From Caulobacter phage Lullwater (Viruses > Uroviricota > Caudoviricetes > Autographivirales), in NCBI RefSeq assembly GCF_002743595.1, contig NC_047860.1: DNA of 44,638 bases; one strand, written 5' to 3'. This document shows, piece after piece, positions 6,130-14,570 of the stretch. Every line of letters starts with the position of its first letter. Positions within the stretch are counted from its first letter, which is position 1. The notes under the pieces are model-generated. The model was not told the origin of the DNA. It worked only from the letters and a program-made list of their open reading frames with translations, and made no database searches. Both the position numbers and the translations under genes were made by a program.

Positions 6130-6324
6130 ATGACACGTTCTGAGATTGCGGCTATCCTCAAGGATAGTACGGACTATAACGGAGCCCGTCTGACGGAGTG
6201 CCAGAGGGATACCCTGGCCTACTCGTTTGGCCACCTACTGGCCAAGTATGGGCTTGTCCGAGACATGCAGACTTTCCTAGTCGAGTGCGGTCAAGAACCC
6301 CTCGATGAGGAAGACGAAGACTAG
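6130..6324 (+). CDS. Small acidic protein, 64 aa
   Basis: The AAGGAG at 6119-6124 sets the start at ATG 6130; an upstream in-frame GTG at 6124 overlaps that binding site. The protein begins MTRSEIAAILKDSTDY and ends with an acidic tail (EPLDEEDED). Helical, soluble, without known motif. Function unknown. Confidence 0.6.
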   Translation: MTRSEIAAILKDSTDYNGARLTECQRDTLAYSFGHLLAKYGLVRDMQTFLVECGQEPLDEEDED

Positions 6325-6340
6325 GCACTCTACGACGTGT

Positions 6341-6368
6341 CCCCGGATTTCTGACAAGAGGTCCGGGG
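6341..6368 (+). promoter_or_regulatory. Intergenic hairpin
   Basis: CCCCGGA (6341-6347) pairs with TCCGGGG (6362-6368) around a 14-base loop. It follows the acidic 64-aa gene. No U tract follows, so an RNA stability or processing role is more likely than termination. Confidence 0.4.
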
Positions 6369-6386
6369 CGCATCGGTAGGCGCATT

Positions 6387-6479
6387 ATGAAACGGCCTAT
6401 GGCTGTAGCTCGTCCCAATGGGCGCAAAGTAATAATGCGTCTTCCCATGCGCATCTGCATGAAGGAGAGAAACACATGA
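6387..6479 (+). CDS. Possible 30-aa basic peptide
   Basis: ATG 6387 opens 30 codons (begins MKRPMAVARPNGRKVIMRLP) that end in TGA overlapping the next start (ATGA at 6476). It is very basic. There is no strong ribosome binding site, and the last part contains the binding site of the next gene. Weakly supported; it may simply be leader sequence. Confidence 0.25.
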   Translation: MKRPMAVARPNGRKVIMRLPMRICMKERNT

Positions 6480-6760
6480 AGTTCCTGCTTCCCGCGTCGC
6501 GTGCCATCGTTAAGGCCGCCGCGAACATTCACGTTACCGCTCTGCGTGGGCACGTCGCTCAGGCTAAGCGCCAAGTCAAGTCGGCTGAAGACGGCGTTGC
6601 CGCTCGTGAGGTCGATGTTCAAATGGCTACGTACGCCGTGCGCAATGCGCGCTCCGAACTGGTCTCTGCTCGTGGCACGCTGACCGCCACCAAGAAGGCT
6701 GCCGCCGCCGTTCAGGCTGAAGCCGTGGTCGAAGCCGCCTCTCTGGGTATCTCGCTCTAG
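6476..6760 (+). CDS. Ala-rich helical protein, 94 aa
   Basis: ATG 6476 follows GAAGGAGAGAAACAC, a strong binding site. After a short hydrophobic N-terminus (MKFLLPASRAIVKAAANI) the protein is nearly all Ala, Val, Lys, Arg and Glu in a heptad-like pattern, so a long helix or coiled coil is likely. Possibly an amphipathic membrane-associated N-terminus. It overlaps the next gene by one base (TAGTG). No recognised family. Confidence 0.6.
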   Translation: MKFLLPASRAIVKAAANIHVTALRGHVAQAKRQVKSAEDGVAAREVDVQMATYAVRNARSELVSARGTLTATKKAAAAVQAEAVVEAASLGISL

Positions 6761-6945
6761 TGAGGGAACTCCTCGCTATTCAAGCGGGGAAGGTCTCGTC
6801 TTTTCTCTACGCTAAGGCAGAGGCCGCCCCTCGTGGAACTTTCTGGGATATGGCTATCTGGTCTGTCCTTGAAGACTACTTCTATCAACTAGCCTGGAGG
6901 CTGCACGGTGACGGTGCGATCAAGGGTCTGTATGACCATCCCTAA
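6760..6945 (+). CDS. Small protein of unknown function, 61 aa
   Basis: GTG 6760 overlaps the upstream TAG, suggesting translational coupling, since no clear ribosome binding site precedes it. The sequence begins with MRELLAIQAGKVSSFLYAKA and contains a Trp/Tyr-rich helix (WSVLEDYFYQLAWRLHGDG). Its end overlaps the following nucleotidyltransferase-like gene by 14 bases. Function unknown. Confidence 0.5.
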   Translation: MRELLAIQAGKVSSFLYAKAEAAPRGTFWDMAIWSVLEDYFYQLAWRLHGDGAIKGLYDHP

Positions 6946-7552
6946 CGATCATCGCCTCTGGGCGAGTATCCTGCTTAGGGTTCACGCACGGTTCCCTAAT
7001 GCCATCATTGGCGGGGGAGCTATCCGAGACAACTACTTCAATCTAGCGCCCAAGGATATCGACGTGTTCGTTCCGGTCCAAACGGAAGAGGACTTCGTCA
7101 ATAACATGGGCCTGCTAGGTGCTGAGTTGCACCCGGTTCATGACGCGCGCAAGGCGCAGATCGAAGAGTACGATGAGTGGGAAAAGGGGCACCTCATCGG
7201 GGTTGCTACCGTCATCATGCACGGCTATGAAGTCCAGCTTATCGCCCGGCGTAATCATGTCGTGGGCGCTGAGATGGAGATGGTCTCCAAGTTTGACGGA
7301 GGCTGTAACCAAGCATTCTACGCTCTGGGTATGCCCATCGTTATGACGGAAGACTGCGCCAAAGACTGGCGTGAGCGCACCTATACCGACGTTGTCGGTG
7401 GTCCATGGACGCGTGAGCGGTATGACCGCTTCAACAGCCGTAACCCCGGCGTCCTTCGCTGGGTGTCCTACAGCGACTACCTGAGTGACACTGGACGCCT
7501 CGATGAGGTTACCTGTGCAAAGTGCTTGGACCCTCTGTGTATCTGCCCGTAG
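6932..7552 (+). CDS. Nucleotidyltransferase-fold protein, 206 aa
   Basis: ATG 6932 (MTIPNDHRLWASILL) is favoured over an upstream in-frame GTG at 6908; AAGGG lies upstream. Residues 25-47 read IIGGGAIRDNYFNLAP then KDIDVFV. The GG...RD...DxD pattern is the active-site core of the polymerase-beta-type nucleotidyltransferases (poly(A) polymerase and CCA-adding head domains), with D42 and D44 as metal ligands; E100 in YEVQLI could be the third acid. The C-terminus has a CxxC...CxC cluster (CAKC, CIC) that could bind metal. The reaction would be transfer of a nucleotide to RNA, a protein or a small molecule; the substrate is unknown. Expressed from P2 before the replication genes. Confidence 0.7.
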   Translation: MTIPNDHRLWASILLRVHARFPNAIIGGGAIRDNYFNLAPKDIDVFVPVQTEEDFVNNMGLLGAELHPVHDARKAQIEEYDEWEKGHLIGVATVIMHGYEVQLIARRNHVVGAEMEMVSKFDGGCNQAFYALGMPIVMTEDCAKDWRERTYTDVVGGPWTRERYDRFNSRNPGVLRWVSYSDYLSDTGRLDEVTCAKCLDPLCICP

Positions 7553-7761
7553 GCGTTCAACTCCTTAAAGACATCGGACTAAACGTCGATCCTCCAAAGG
7601 GTCGTGATCCCTGGGATTACATTTGCGAGGATGAGAGTGTCACGTTTACGGATCAGACTGACCGCGATATACTGGAGGCTCATGGTATCGTGGTGGATTG
7701 CACTCCGGTGGATGCTTTCATGAACAGGGGCTATGGCTTCCTGTTGACGGAAGAGGACTAA
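7522..7761 (+). CDS. Small protein of unknown function, about 79 aa
   Basis: The open frame overlaps the nucleotidyltransferase-like gene by 31 bases and starts at GTG 7522 or GTG 7537; neither has a strong ribosome binding site, so the start is uncertain. The sequence has DPWDYICEDESVTF and ends in GYGFLLTEED, giving an acidic soluble protein. Its stop overlaps the next tiny gene (TAATG). No known family. Confidence 0.5.
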   Translation: MLGPSVYLPVGVQLLKDIGLNVDPPKGRDPWDYICEDESVTFTDQTDRDILEAHGIVVDCTPVDAFMNRGYGFLLTEED

Positions 7762-7841
7762 TGCCTCTATGGGCACAGGCCTTGGCCGTGGTTGCTATCA
7801 TAATCGTGTTGTTCGACAACAATCGACCGAGGTATCCGTAA
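7761..7841 (+). CDS. 26-aa single-span membrane peptide
   Basis: ATG 7761 overlaps the previous TAA, and the frame runs 26 codons to a TAA directly abutting the next ATG at 7842. The product begins MPLWAQALAVVAIIIVLF and ends DNNRPRYP, a single hydrophobic span with a short polar tail. The exact fit between two genes and the similarity in design to the early membrane peptides support it as real. AGAGGA lies about seven bases upstream. Confidence 0.5.
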   Translation: MPLWAQALAVVAIIIVLFDNNRPRYP

Positions 7842-8228
7842 ATGTGCCATCGAATGGCCGACGTATTCCCTGCTGCGGACTTCGCACGGCTTCGTGCTTC
7901 GCAAATGGCCGATGCGGAGAAGGCGAAGGAAGACGCGCGCAAGCGCAAGGCGCATAACGATCGGGTTATCGCCAACATGAAGACAATGAGAGGGCGAGTA
8001 ATGCCTAAGATTTCTCTGCGCGGGGAAGAGACCGAACAAGGTTACGTCCTCGTCGCACAAGATGAAGATACGGGCAACATGGCCGGTGTTCTCATCGATA
8101 AGGCGACCTGGGATGTGGCTGAGAATAAGGAGGCCGCCTGGAAGGATATCCTCGGTACTCTGGAACAGGACATCTCCGCGCAAACGGAACTGGCCGACGA
8201 GCCCGAGGCTCAGCCTAGCTTCCACTAG
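7842..8228 (+). CDS. Protein of unknown function, 128 aa
   Basis: ATG 7842 abuts the stop of the membrane peptide. Residues 15-50 form a charged helix (ASQMADAEKAKEDARKRK region). From about residue 52 onward there is a separate section (KISLRGEETEQGYVLVAQ, DEDTGNMAGVLID) that could be a small beta domain; an internal ATG at 8001 could start a shorter form. The tail is acidic. It lies directly upstream of the primase, so a replication accessory role is possible but unproven. Confidence 0.6.
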   Translation: MCHRMADVFPAADFARLRASQMADAEKAKEDARKRKAHNDRVIANMKTMRGRVMPKISLRGEETEQGYVLVAQDEDTGNMAGVLIDKATWDVAENKEAAWKDILGTLEQDISAQTELADEPEAQPSFH

Positions 8229-8236
8229 GAGATATC

Positions 8237-9049
8237 ATGCTTAACCCGAGGTCTTGGCTTCACCTAGCCCAAGAGCTAGAAGAGGGGCAGTCCCGGCTTG
8301 TAGAGCATGATTGCGGCTCTGGTCGCGTACTACATATTGACCACAAGGTTAATGGGTGGGGAGCATATTGTCACAGATGCGGAGAACCCGGCTGGGTTCC
8401 TCGTCCTACGGAAAGCCTCACTCAACGACTTGAGCGTCTGCGTTCGATGCGAGCCACCGAAGAGATGGCCGCCAAAAGCATCAACCTCCCGAGCCCGCGT
8501 GTTACAGACCCAAGGCTATGGCCTATGGACGCTCGCGTGTGGCTCTACAAGGTGGGTATGGCAAACGATGTTATCGAGGAGCTTGGTTTCTATTACCATG
8601 AGCCTACACGTCGGGTTGTCATGCCGGTGTATGAAGACGGAAAGCTCATATACTGGCAAGCTAGAGGCTTCGACAAGTCACTACCCAAGTACATCAACCC
8701 CAAGGTAGATCGCACTAAGCTAGTATGGTCTCGGGGTGATGGCGGCGTTATCGTTCTATGCGAGGATATCCTTTCAGCATGGCGTGTAAGCCGGGTTACA
8801 ACTGCTTGGAGTACCCTGGGAACTAAGCTCTCGGATCACACGGCAACTCGCCTAGCGGTGATCGGGAAGCCTGTACGAGTGTGGCTAGACCCTGACAAAG
8901 CGGGCCGTGATGGCTCGATAGAGATGGTCCGTAAGCTACGGTCGTTGAACGTGAAGGTCAGAGCCATCCGTTCAGAGAAGGACCCGAAACTCTACACCAC
9001 ACAGGAGATTTACAATCAGCTTGGACTTAACCCTCCTCCGACTACTTAG
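8237..9049 (+). CDS. DNA primase with TOPRIM domain, 270 aa
   Basis: ATG 8237 follows AGGAGATATC. The N-terminus has a zinc-binding pattern (C26, then C45 and C48 in AYCHRCGEPGW). The TOPRIM section has the conserved acid (E176 in VLCEDILSAW) and the DxD pair (D218 and D220 in VWLDPDKAGRDG). It would synthesise RNA primers for the lagging strand. In T7 primase and helicase are one protein; here they are separate genes overlapping by 29 bases, as in phiKMV-type phages. Cytoplasmic, acting at the replication fork with the downstream helicase. Confidence 0.85.
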   Translation: MLNPRSWLHLAQELEEGQSRLVEHDCGSGRVLHIDHKVNGWGAYCHRCGEPGWVPRPTESLTQRLERLRSMRATEEMAAKSINLPSPRVTDPRLWPMDARVWLYKVGMANDVIEELGFYYHEPTRRVVMPVYEDGKLIYWQARGFDKSLPKYINPKVDRTKLVWSRGDGGVIVLCEDILSAWRVSRVTTAWSTLGTKLSDHTATRLAVIGKPVRVWLDPDKAGRDGSIEMVRKLRSLNVKVRAIRSEKDPKLYTTQEIYNQLGLNPPPTT

Positions 9050-10346
9050 GAAGAGGGAGAGCTATAAGAAGTGGAACCGGGTAGTCGCTGAAGGCGTCGT
9101 TACCGGGCCTACCAAGGTTATTCTTGACGACTACGGAAAGTGGTTCAAGGAGTTTCCTGATGCGCCCGAGATTGACGCTGGAGCCTTCGAACTCTGGTTC
9201 ACGAAGTTCGCACATCCCAAGCTTTCCGAAGAGAAGACGGCTGTTTTCCTGCATCAATTGCGCGAAGCCGCTGAGCCCCTAGACCCCTCTCTTGAGGACG
9301 GTCTTATGGCTAGGTTGGTTGACGCTAACTCTATGCAGAAGCTCATGACCCTGGTTGAGAAGTTCGAAGGTGGAGAAGAGGTCGAGGCCTTTGTCGAAGC
9401 CCGCTCGCTTCTTGAGAAATGGGAACTTGAGCTTAATCGGAAGGTAAAGACACCCGAGGTACGGGATAGTATCGGCGACTTGCTTGCCGAGGACGAAAAC
9501 GACATTGGGTTTAAGTTCCGCCTAGACGAGCTTAACCAAGGCATACGCCCGCTACGCGGCGGGGACTTCGTTATCCTTGCTGCTCGTCCCGATGTTGGTA
9601 AGACTACCGCCCTTACCAGCGAACTGTCTTTCATGGCCCCGCAAGTGGACCTAGTGTACCCCGATGAAGATCGGGATATCCTCTGGTTCAACAACGAAGG
9701 CCCTGGTAGGCGCATCAAGACGAGGCTTTACCAGAGTGCGCTTAATGCGACTATTTCTGACCTCGTGGCTCGCAATAAGGCGGGCACAATCGAGGCCGAA
9801 TATGCCTCTGCCGTTGGCGGGCGCGCTGATCGCATCCGCGTATATGACATTCACGACTTCTGGTCCTCGGAGGTCGAAGACGTAATCAAGGACGGGCGTG
9901 CCCCGGCCATCATCGTCTTTGACATGATCGACAATATCCGCTTTGCTGGAGACGTTGGGAACAACGGACAACGAACGGACCAGTTGCTTGAGGCCATGTA
10001 TCAGTGGGGGCGTAACATCGCAGTTAAGTACAACTGTGTTGTCATCGCTACGTCGCAGATTAGCGCCGATGGTGAGAACCTACAGTATCCGTCTCTATCC
10101 ATGCTTAAGGATAGTAAGACTGGCAAGCAAGGTGCTGCTGACCTGATTATCACGATCGGGTATAACAAGGAGTATCCTAACGCGCGCTACATGGGTGCTA
10201 CCAAGAACAAGCTTGCTCGGGAGGGCGGTCGCAAGACCATCCAAGAGGAAGTTAGGTTCGACGGTCAGCGAGGTAGGTATGTCTCGCTTAAATGGACGAC
10301 CGAGGCGGAAATCAGTGCATCCGTGGATGAGGAGATAGACGCCTGA
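9021..10346 (+). CDS. DnaB-like replicative helicase, 441 aa
   Basis: RecA-type core with Walker A ARPDVGKTT (188-196), NNEG with the likely catalytic E226, Walker B IIVFDMID (297-304) and a VVIATSQ strand (SF4 H3-type glutamine). The N-terminal 150 residues are helical. It would unwind DNA as a hexamer with the primase and T7-like polymerase. The start is TTG 9021, 12 bases after AGGAGA (9003-9008); an ATC at 9015 has better spacing but is a rarer start, so the precise N-terminus is open. The stop codon overlaps the DNA polymerase start. Confidence 0.9.
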   Translation: MDLTLLRLLRKRESYKKWNRVVAEGVVTGPTKVILDDYGKWFKEFPDAPEIDAGAFELWFTKFAHPKLSEEKTAVFLHQLREAAEPLDPSLEDGLMARLVDANSMQKLMTLVEKFEGGEEVEAFVEARSLLEKWELELNRKVKTPEVRDSIGDLLAEDENDIGFKFRLDELNQGIRPLRGGDFVILAARPDVGKTTALTSELSFMAPQVDLVYPDEDRDILWFNNEGPGRRIKTRLYQSALNATISDLVARNKAGTIEAEYASAVGGRADRIRVYDIHDFWSSEVEDVIKDGRAPAIIVFDMIDNIRFAGDVGNNGQRTDQLLEAMYQWGRNIAVKYNCVVIATSQISADGENLQYPSLSMLKDSKTGKQGAADLIITIGYNKEYPNARYMGATKNKLAREGGRKTIQEEVRFDGQRGRYVSLKWTTEAEISASVDEEIDA

Positions 10347-12694
10347 CCTATGTAACGTGGGACATCGAGACCACGATTAGGAACAGCTACAAGCGCAAAG
10401 CCAACCCGTTTGATCCCCTTAACAAGGTGGTCATGTCGGGTTGGAAGCGCAAGGATGGTCCAGTCGTTGGAGAATACTTCGGCAAGGGCGATCTACCCAA
10501 GGACTGGTTTACCAAGCTCCTTGAGGGTACTCGCATCCTTGTCGGACAGAACATCAAGTTTGACCTGCTGTACGCCCTGCGCGAGGAACACAACCTTGTG
10601 GCATGGATGGAGTGGGTAGCAAACGGTGGTAACGTCTGGGATATTCAGCTAGCAGAGTATCTGCTAAGCGGGATGGACCCGGCGGATCACATGCTGTCAC
10701 TTGACGAGTTGGCTCCACGCTACGGAGGTAACGTCAAGTTTGATGAGGTTAAGGCTCTCTGGGCTCTTGGTGTCGAGACTACCGACATCGACCAAGAGCT
10801 TCTCACCAAGTACCTATGCGGGACGCGAAAGCAAGTTCCTGGCATTGAAGGTCTGGTTTGGGTCGGGGATATGGGCGACGTGGAGAACACGGAACTCGTC
10901 TTCCAGAAGCAACTGGCCGTCGCCCGTGCTAGGGGCCAAGTCAAATCCATCATGCTCAACATGGGCTCCCTTCTCGCTACGATCGAGATGGAGCGCAATG
11001 GTATGCGCATTGACAAGGAACTTGGGGAGAAGCAGGCCAAAGAGCTTGAAGCTAAGATTGCTGTGCTGGACAAGGAGCTATCCGAGTACATCCCGGCCGA
11101 TCTTCCTTTCGAGTTCAATTGGGGCTCTCCTCAACAGAAATCTGCACTTATCTTTGGGGGGAAAGTAAAGTACGAGGCCCGCACACCTATCCTTAAAGAG
11201 GATGGTACACAGGCCTATGCTCAGAAGACCATCAAGGTTCCGGTACTGGACGACATGGGCTGTCAGGTCTTTGTCAAATCCGGTAAGAACGCCGGTGAGA
11301 AGAAGTTCCGAAACGAGACCGTGGACGATTTGGATAAACCCAAGTCGCGCATGGAGGACTATTGGTGCGAGTTCCCCGGCTACACCGAACCAGAGGAACG
11401 ATGGAAGGGTGCCAGCGGTTATAGCACCGCTGCTGAAGTTATCGAAGAACTCTCGTTCCGAGATATTCCTTTCCTTAAGGCCCTGGGTAGTCTGACTGCT
11501 GCCCGCAAGGATCTGGGCACGTACTACATAGCGTGGGACGAGAAGAAGAAAGAGTTTAAGGGTATGTTGACGCTCGTCCAACCGGACGGGATTGTTCACC
11601 ACAACCTGAACCATACTTCTACCGTTACTGCACGCTTCTCGTCGTCAAGCCCGAACCTCCAGAACTTGCCCAAGAAGGACAAGTCCACCGTTAAGTCCCT
11701 GTTTATCTCTCGCTTCGAAAGCGGGCGCATTATCCAGTCGGACTTTACGTCTCTGGAAGTTTACATCCAAGCTATGCTTACCGGGGATCAACAGCTTATT
11801 GCTGACCTGCTGGCTGGCCTGGACATGCACTGTTCGCGCGTTGCTTCTAAGGAGGGTATCTCCTATGAGGATGCGTTGCTCTGGTGTAAGGGTGATGCTC
11901 GTAATGGTATCGAGCCTAAAGATGGCTGGCCCAAGAAGCGTAGCGATGCGAAGGAATTCAGCTTCCAGCGCGCCTACGGTGCTGGCGCATCCAAGATTGC
12001 TCTTACTACCGGTATGGCCTTCGAAGATGTTGAAGCCCTCATTAAGGCGGAGCAAGCGCGCTATCCCCAGATTGAGCGCTACTACGAGAAGCTGACAGAA
12101 GAGATTAAGCAGAACTCAGTAAGCACCGGCAAGGTGTCTGAGCACCCGGATGTTCCGGGGCTTAAGTGCTTCTACCGTAAGTCTATGATCCGCACTCCGG
12201 ATAACAAGGCTTACTCCTACCGGGATCAAGCTAGTCCCTCGTACCTTGCCAAGCGCCCTGTTAGCCAGGGTGGCTGCGCTACCTCCTTCTCACCAACGGA
12301 AATCAAGAACTACGTTGTGCAGGGCGAAGGCGGCGAATGGGCTAAGGCTGCGATGTGGATTGCTGTTCGTGCTTTCTACGCCCGCAAGAACTTTGATGGG
12401 CTGGCCTTGCTGGTCAATCAGGTTCACGACGCCGTTTACGCCGATGCCGCCGAGAGTGTTTCTCGTGAGGCTGCTGCCCTGCTGGAGGCCTGTATGGTCG
12501 CCGCGTCGGAGTTTATGGAATGGTACTTCGGATGGCCCGTTCCTTGCCCTGTTCCCTCGGAGACTGTCTCTGGGGCTAGCATGATTGAGGAAAAGCCATT
12601 CGATCAGGAATTCCCGCTGAGGGTCCGGGAGTTGCGCCTTGAACTACGCAAGGTGTATATGGAAGACTATAAGCCCTCATTCGAGAAAGGATAA
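10343..12694 (+). CDS. Family A DNA polymerase with 3'-5' exonuclease, 783 aa from a CTG start
   Basis: The reading frame before the first GTG (10427) encodes TYVTWDIETT, containing exonuclease motif I (DIE), so the protein must begin upstream. The frame is open only from 10331. CTG 10343 overlaps the helicase TGA and lies seven bases after AGGAGA (10330-10335), so it is the likely start. Exo II is VGQNIKFDLL (about 68-77). Polymerase motifs are TARFSSSSPNLQNLP (429-443), motif A QSDFTSLEVY (D467), the O-helix section KRSDAKEF...AYG (532-546) and motif C NQVHDAVY (H695, D696). It replicates the phage genome; processivity may need a host factor, as for T7. Confidence 0.9.
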   Translation: MTYVTWDIETTIRNSYKRKANPFDPLNKVVMSGWKRKDGPVVGEYFGKGDLPKDWFTKLLEGTRILVGQNIKFDLLYALREEHNLVAWMEWVANGGNVWDIQLAEYLLSGMDPADHMLSLDELAPRYGGNVKFDEVKALWALGVETTDIDQELLTKYLCGTRKQVPGIEGLVWVGDMGDVENTELVFQKQLAVARARGQVKSIMLNMGSLLATIEMERNGMRIDKELGEKQAKELEAKIAVLDKELSEYIPADLPFEFNWGSPQQKSALIFGGKVKYEARTPILKEDGTQAYAQKTIKVPVLDDMGCQVFVKSGKNAGEKKFRNETVDDLDKPKSRMEDYWCEFPGYTEPEERWKGASGYSTAAEVIEELSFRDIPFLKALGSLTAARKDLGTYYIAWDEKKKEFKGMLTLVQPDGIVHHNLNHTSTVTARFSSSSPNLQNLPKKDKSTVKSLFISRFESGRIIQSDFTSLEVYIQAMLTGDQQLIADLLAGLDMHCSRVASKEGISYEDALLWCKGDARNGIEPKDGWPKKRSDAKEFSFQRAYGAGASKIALTTGMAFEDVEALIKAEQARYPQIERYYEKLTEEIKQNSVSTGKVSEHPDVPGLKCFYRKSMIRTPDNKAYSYRDQASPSYLAKRPVSQGGCATSFSPTEIKNYVVQGEGGEWAKAAMWIAVRAFYARKNFDGLALLVNQVHDAVYADAAESVSREAAALLEACMVAASEFMEWYFGWPVPCPVPSETVSGASMIEEKPFDQEFPLRVRELRLELRKVYMEDYKPSFEKG

Positions 12695-12698
12695 GCAC

Positions 12699-13517
12699 AT
12701 GGCACTTGACAACGAAGCTATCAAGAACCTCGCGCAGGGCGTTGCTCTGCCGAACCAAACGGAGACCACGAAGGGTGGCGACTTTGAACGGGAACTTCCC
12801 GTCGAGGGCATTACCCGTCTTCGCCTGATCGAGTACATCGAACTCGGCAAGCAGAAGAAGGTCTTTAACGGAGAAGAGAAGTACGTGGACCAAGTGTCCA
12901 TTGGCTTTGAACTCTCTGGTCCGAAGCATCCGCCCATGAGCAATGGCGAGCCCTTCGTTATTCGCTGGCGTGACACGTACAGCATGAGCGATCGTGCGAA
13001 GTATCCCAAGCTGTTCGCTAAGCTGAATTACGAGGGTACCAAGACGCACGCCGCCCAGATGCTAGGTGACGCCTTTGCTGGCCGTGTCTATCACTTCCAG
13101 AAGAAGGATGCTGAAGGCAAGGTCATCGCGACTTACGCCAACCTGCATAACAAGGAAGACGGCTTCTCCTTCAAGGGACCGTTCCGCGTTATCGAGGGCG
13201 AGGACGGCTCGGAAGAGCGCGTCAAGATCGAGGTTGAGCCCGTTCGCTCCAAGCTGCGCCTGTTCATCTTTGAGCACGCCACCAAGGAGATGTGGGACAG
13301 CCTGTTCATTGACGGGCACTACGAAGACAAGGTCGTTGACGGCGTTACTCAGCCGGGCGCTTCCAAGAACTACTGGCAGAACCTCATCCGAGGTGCCAAG
13401 AACTGGAATAGCTGTCCGATTGCCGGGGAGGTTGACGCTGGTGGTAGCACCGGCATTACCGACGCGGAAAAGCCTTCTCGTAGCGGAGCTTCGGCTGACC
13501 CGCTGGAGGATATGTAA
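12699..13517 (+). CDS. Probable single-stranded DNA-binding protein, 272 aa
   Basis: ATG 12699 (MALDNEAIKNLAQGVALP) follows GAGAAAGGAT, five bases after the polymerase stop; an upstream in-frame ATG would lie inside the polymerase gene. The body is mixed beta-strand with charged and aromatic residues. The C-terminus is low-complexity and ends in an acidic DPLEDM, like the acidic tails of T7 gp2.5 and bacterial SSB. Its place between polymerase and exonuclease fits an SSB. There is no direct sequence signature, so this is inference from context and tail. Confidence 0.6.
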   Translation: MALDNEAIKNLAQGVALPNQTETTKGGDFERELPVEGITRLRLIEYIELGKQKKVFNGEEKYVDQVSIGFELSGPKHPPMSNGEPFVIRWRDTYSMSDRAKYPKLFAKLNYEGTKTHAAQMLGDAFAGRVYHFQKKDAEGKVIATYANLHNKEDGFSFKGPFRVIEGEDGSEERVKIEVEPVRSKLRLFIFEHATKEMWDSLFIDGHYEDKVVDGVTQPGASKNYWQNLIRGAKNWNSCPIAGEVDAGGSTGITDAEKPSRSGASADPLEDM

Positions 13518-13538
13518 TCTCTAACGGAGGTTAACGTC

Positions 13539-14570
13539 ATGACATTTTCAGCGGAAACCCTGGCGGCTATCCAAGCCGCCGGGGCGGCCCAAGAGCAAGC
13601 GCTTAATGGCATGGAGAAGGTTCCTGGCCGCATCCTGCATGTGGATGGGGATTACGTCTCCTACTACTACGGGTGTATCGATGCCACTAAAGAAGAGGCT
13701 CGAAGGTACACACTCAACGGCCTTGAAAAGTTCCGCGTCGCTACGGGTAGTGAGAAGGTGTTGGTCCACCTTACTCAAGCTGGCTCTCACAAGGGCGAGC
13801 GCTATCTTGCAGCGACCGTGAAGAAGTACCAGGGACAACGCTCGTCTGAGCGCCAACTGTTCAACAAGTCTTACCTTGACGAATGGCTGGCTACTTACGA
13901 CGGACCCGAGTTTGAGGCCAAGCCCTGGGCTACTCGTGAGGCGGATGACGGCATGGCCGCTATGTGCCTGTACGCTGTTTCTCAAGGTCGTCTGGACGCC
14001 ATCGCTACGCGGGATAAAGACCTGCGCATGGTCCCGGCTCTGCACGTCGCTTGGCAAAATCCGGAGATTGTAACGGAGGTTCCTCCTGGGACCTACGATG
14101 TAATCGGCAAGGATGTAAAGCAGTACGGCCTTAAGTGGTTCTGGCTTCAGATGCTTCAGGGCGATACGGCGGATAACATCCCCGGCCTCGAAGAGTACCA
14201 AGCCTTTGACGCTAAGGGTAACATCGTCTATAAGAAGATGGGCGAGAAGACTGCGGAGAAGATGTTGCAGGACTGCCTTGACGTGGACGCTGCGTGCGAT
14301 CGTGTCAGGGAGTTGTACCTCAATGCTTATACCAAGTGCGATGATGAGGGCAACGTCCTCAATCCTGGGGAGTGGGCTGATCGCTTTGTCGAGCAGGCCG
14401 CGCTACTCTGGATGCGTACTGATAATAAGGCGCACCTCCTGGATTTCCTGAACCACTCGGGACCATCTTGTATCAACCGGCGTTTCTGCTCCGAAATCCA
14501 TTCGGCTGCTGGACGCCTCATCATGAGGGTTAATGCTCAGCGCGCCGAGATTGACAAACTCGCAAGTTAA
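13539..14570 (+). CDS. 5'-3' exonuclease (FEN/T7 gp6-like), 343 aa
   Basis: ATG 13539 follows ACGGAGG. Metal-binding motifs of the flap/5'-exonuclease family are visible: HVDGDYVSYY (D36, D38), TREADDGMA (E134, D136, D137), ATRDKDL (D159, D161) and QGDTADNIPGL (D209, D212) leading into the helix-hairpin-helix. It would remove RNA primers and degrade host DNA, as gp6 does in T7. The 3' end overlaps the endonuclease VII gene by 38 bases. Confidence 0.9.
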   Translation: MTFSAETLAAIQAAGAAQEQALNGMEKVPGRILHVDGDYVSYYYGCIDATKEEARRYTLNGLEKFRVATGSEKVLVHLTQAGSHKGERYLAATVKKYQGQRSSERQLFNKSYLDEWLATYDGPEFEAKPWATREADDGMAAMCLYAVSQGRLDAIATRDKDLRMVPALHVAWQNPEIVTEVPPGTYDVIGKDVKQYGLKWFWLQMLQGDTADNIPGLEEYQAFDAKGNIVYKKMGEKTAEKMLQDCLDVDAACDRVRELYLNAYTKCDDEGNVLNPGEWADRFVEQAALLWMRTDNKAHLLDFLNHSGPSCINRRFCSEIHSAAGRLIMRVNAQRAEIDKLAS

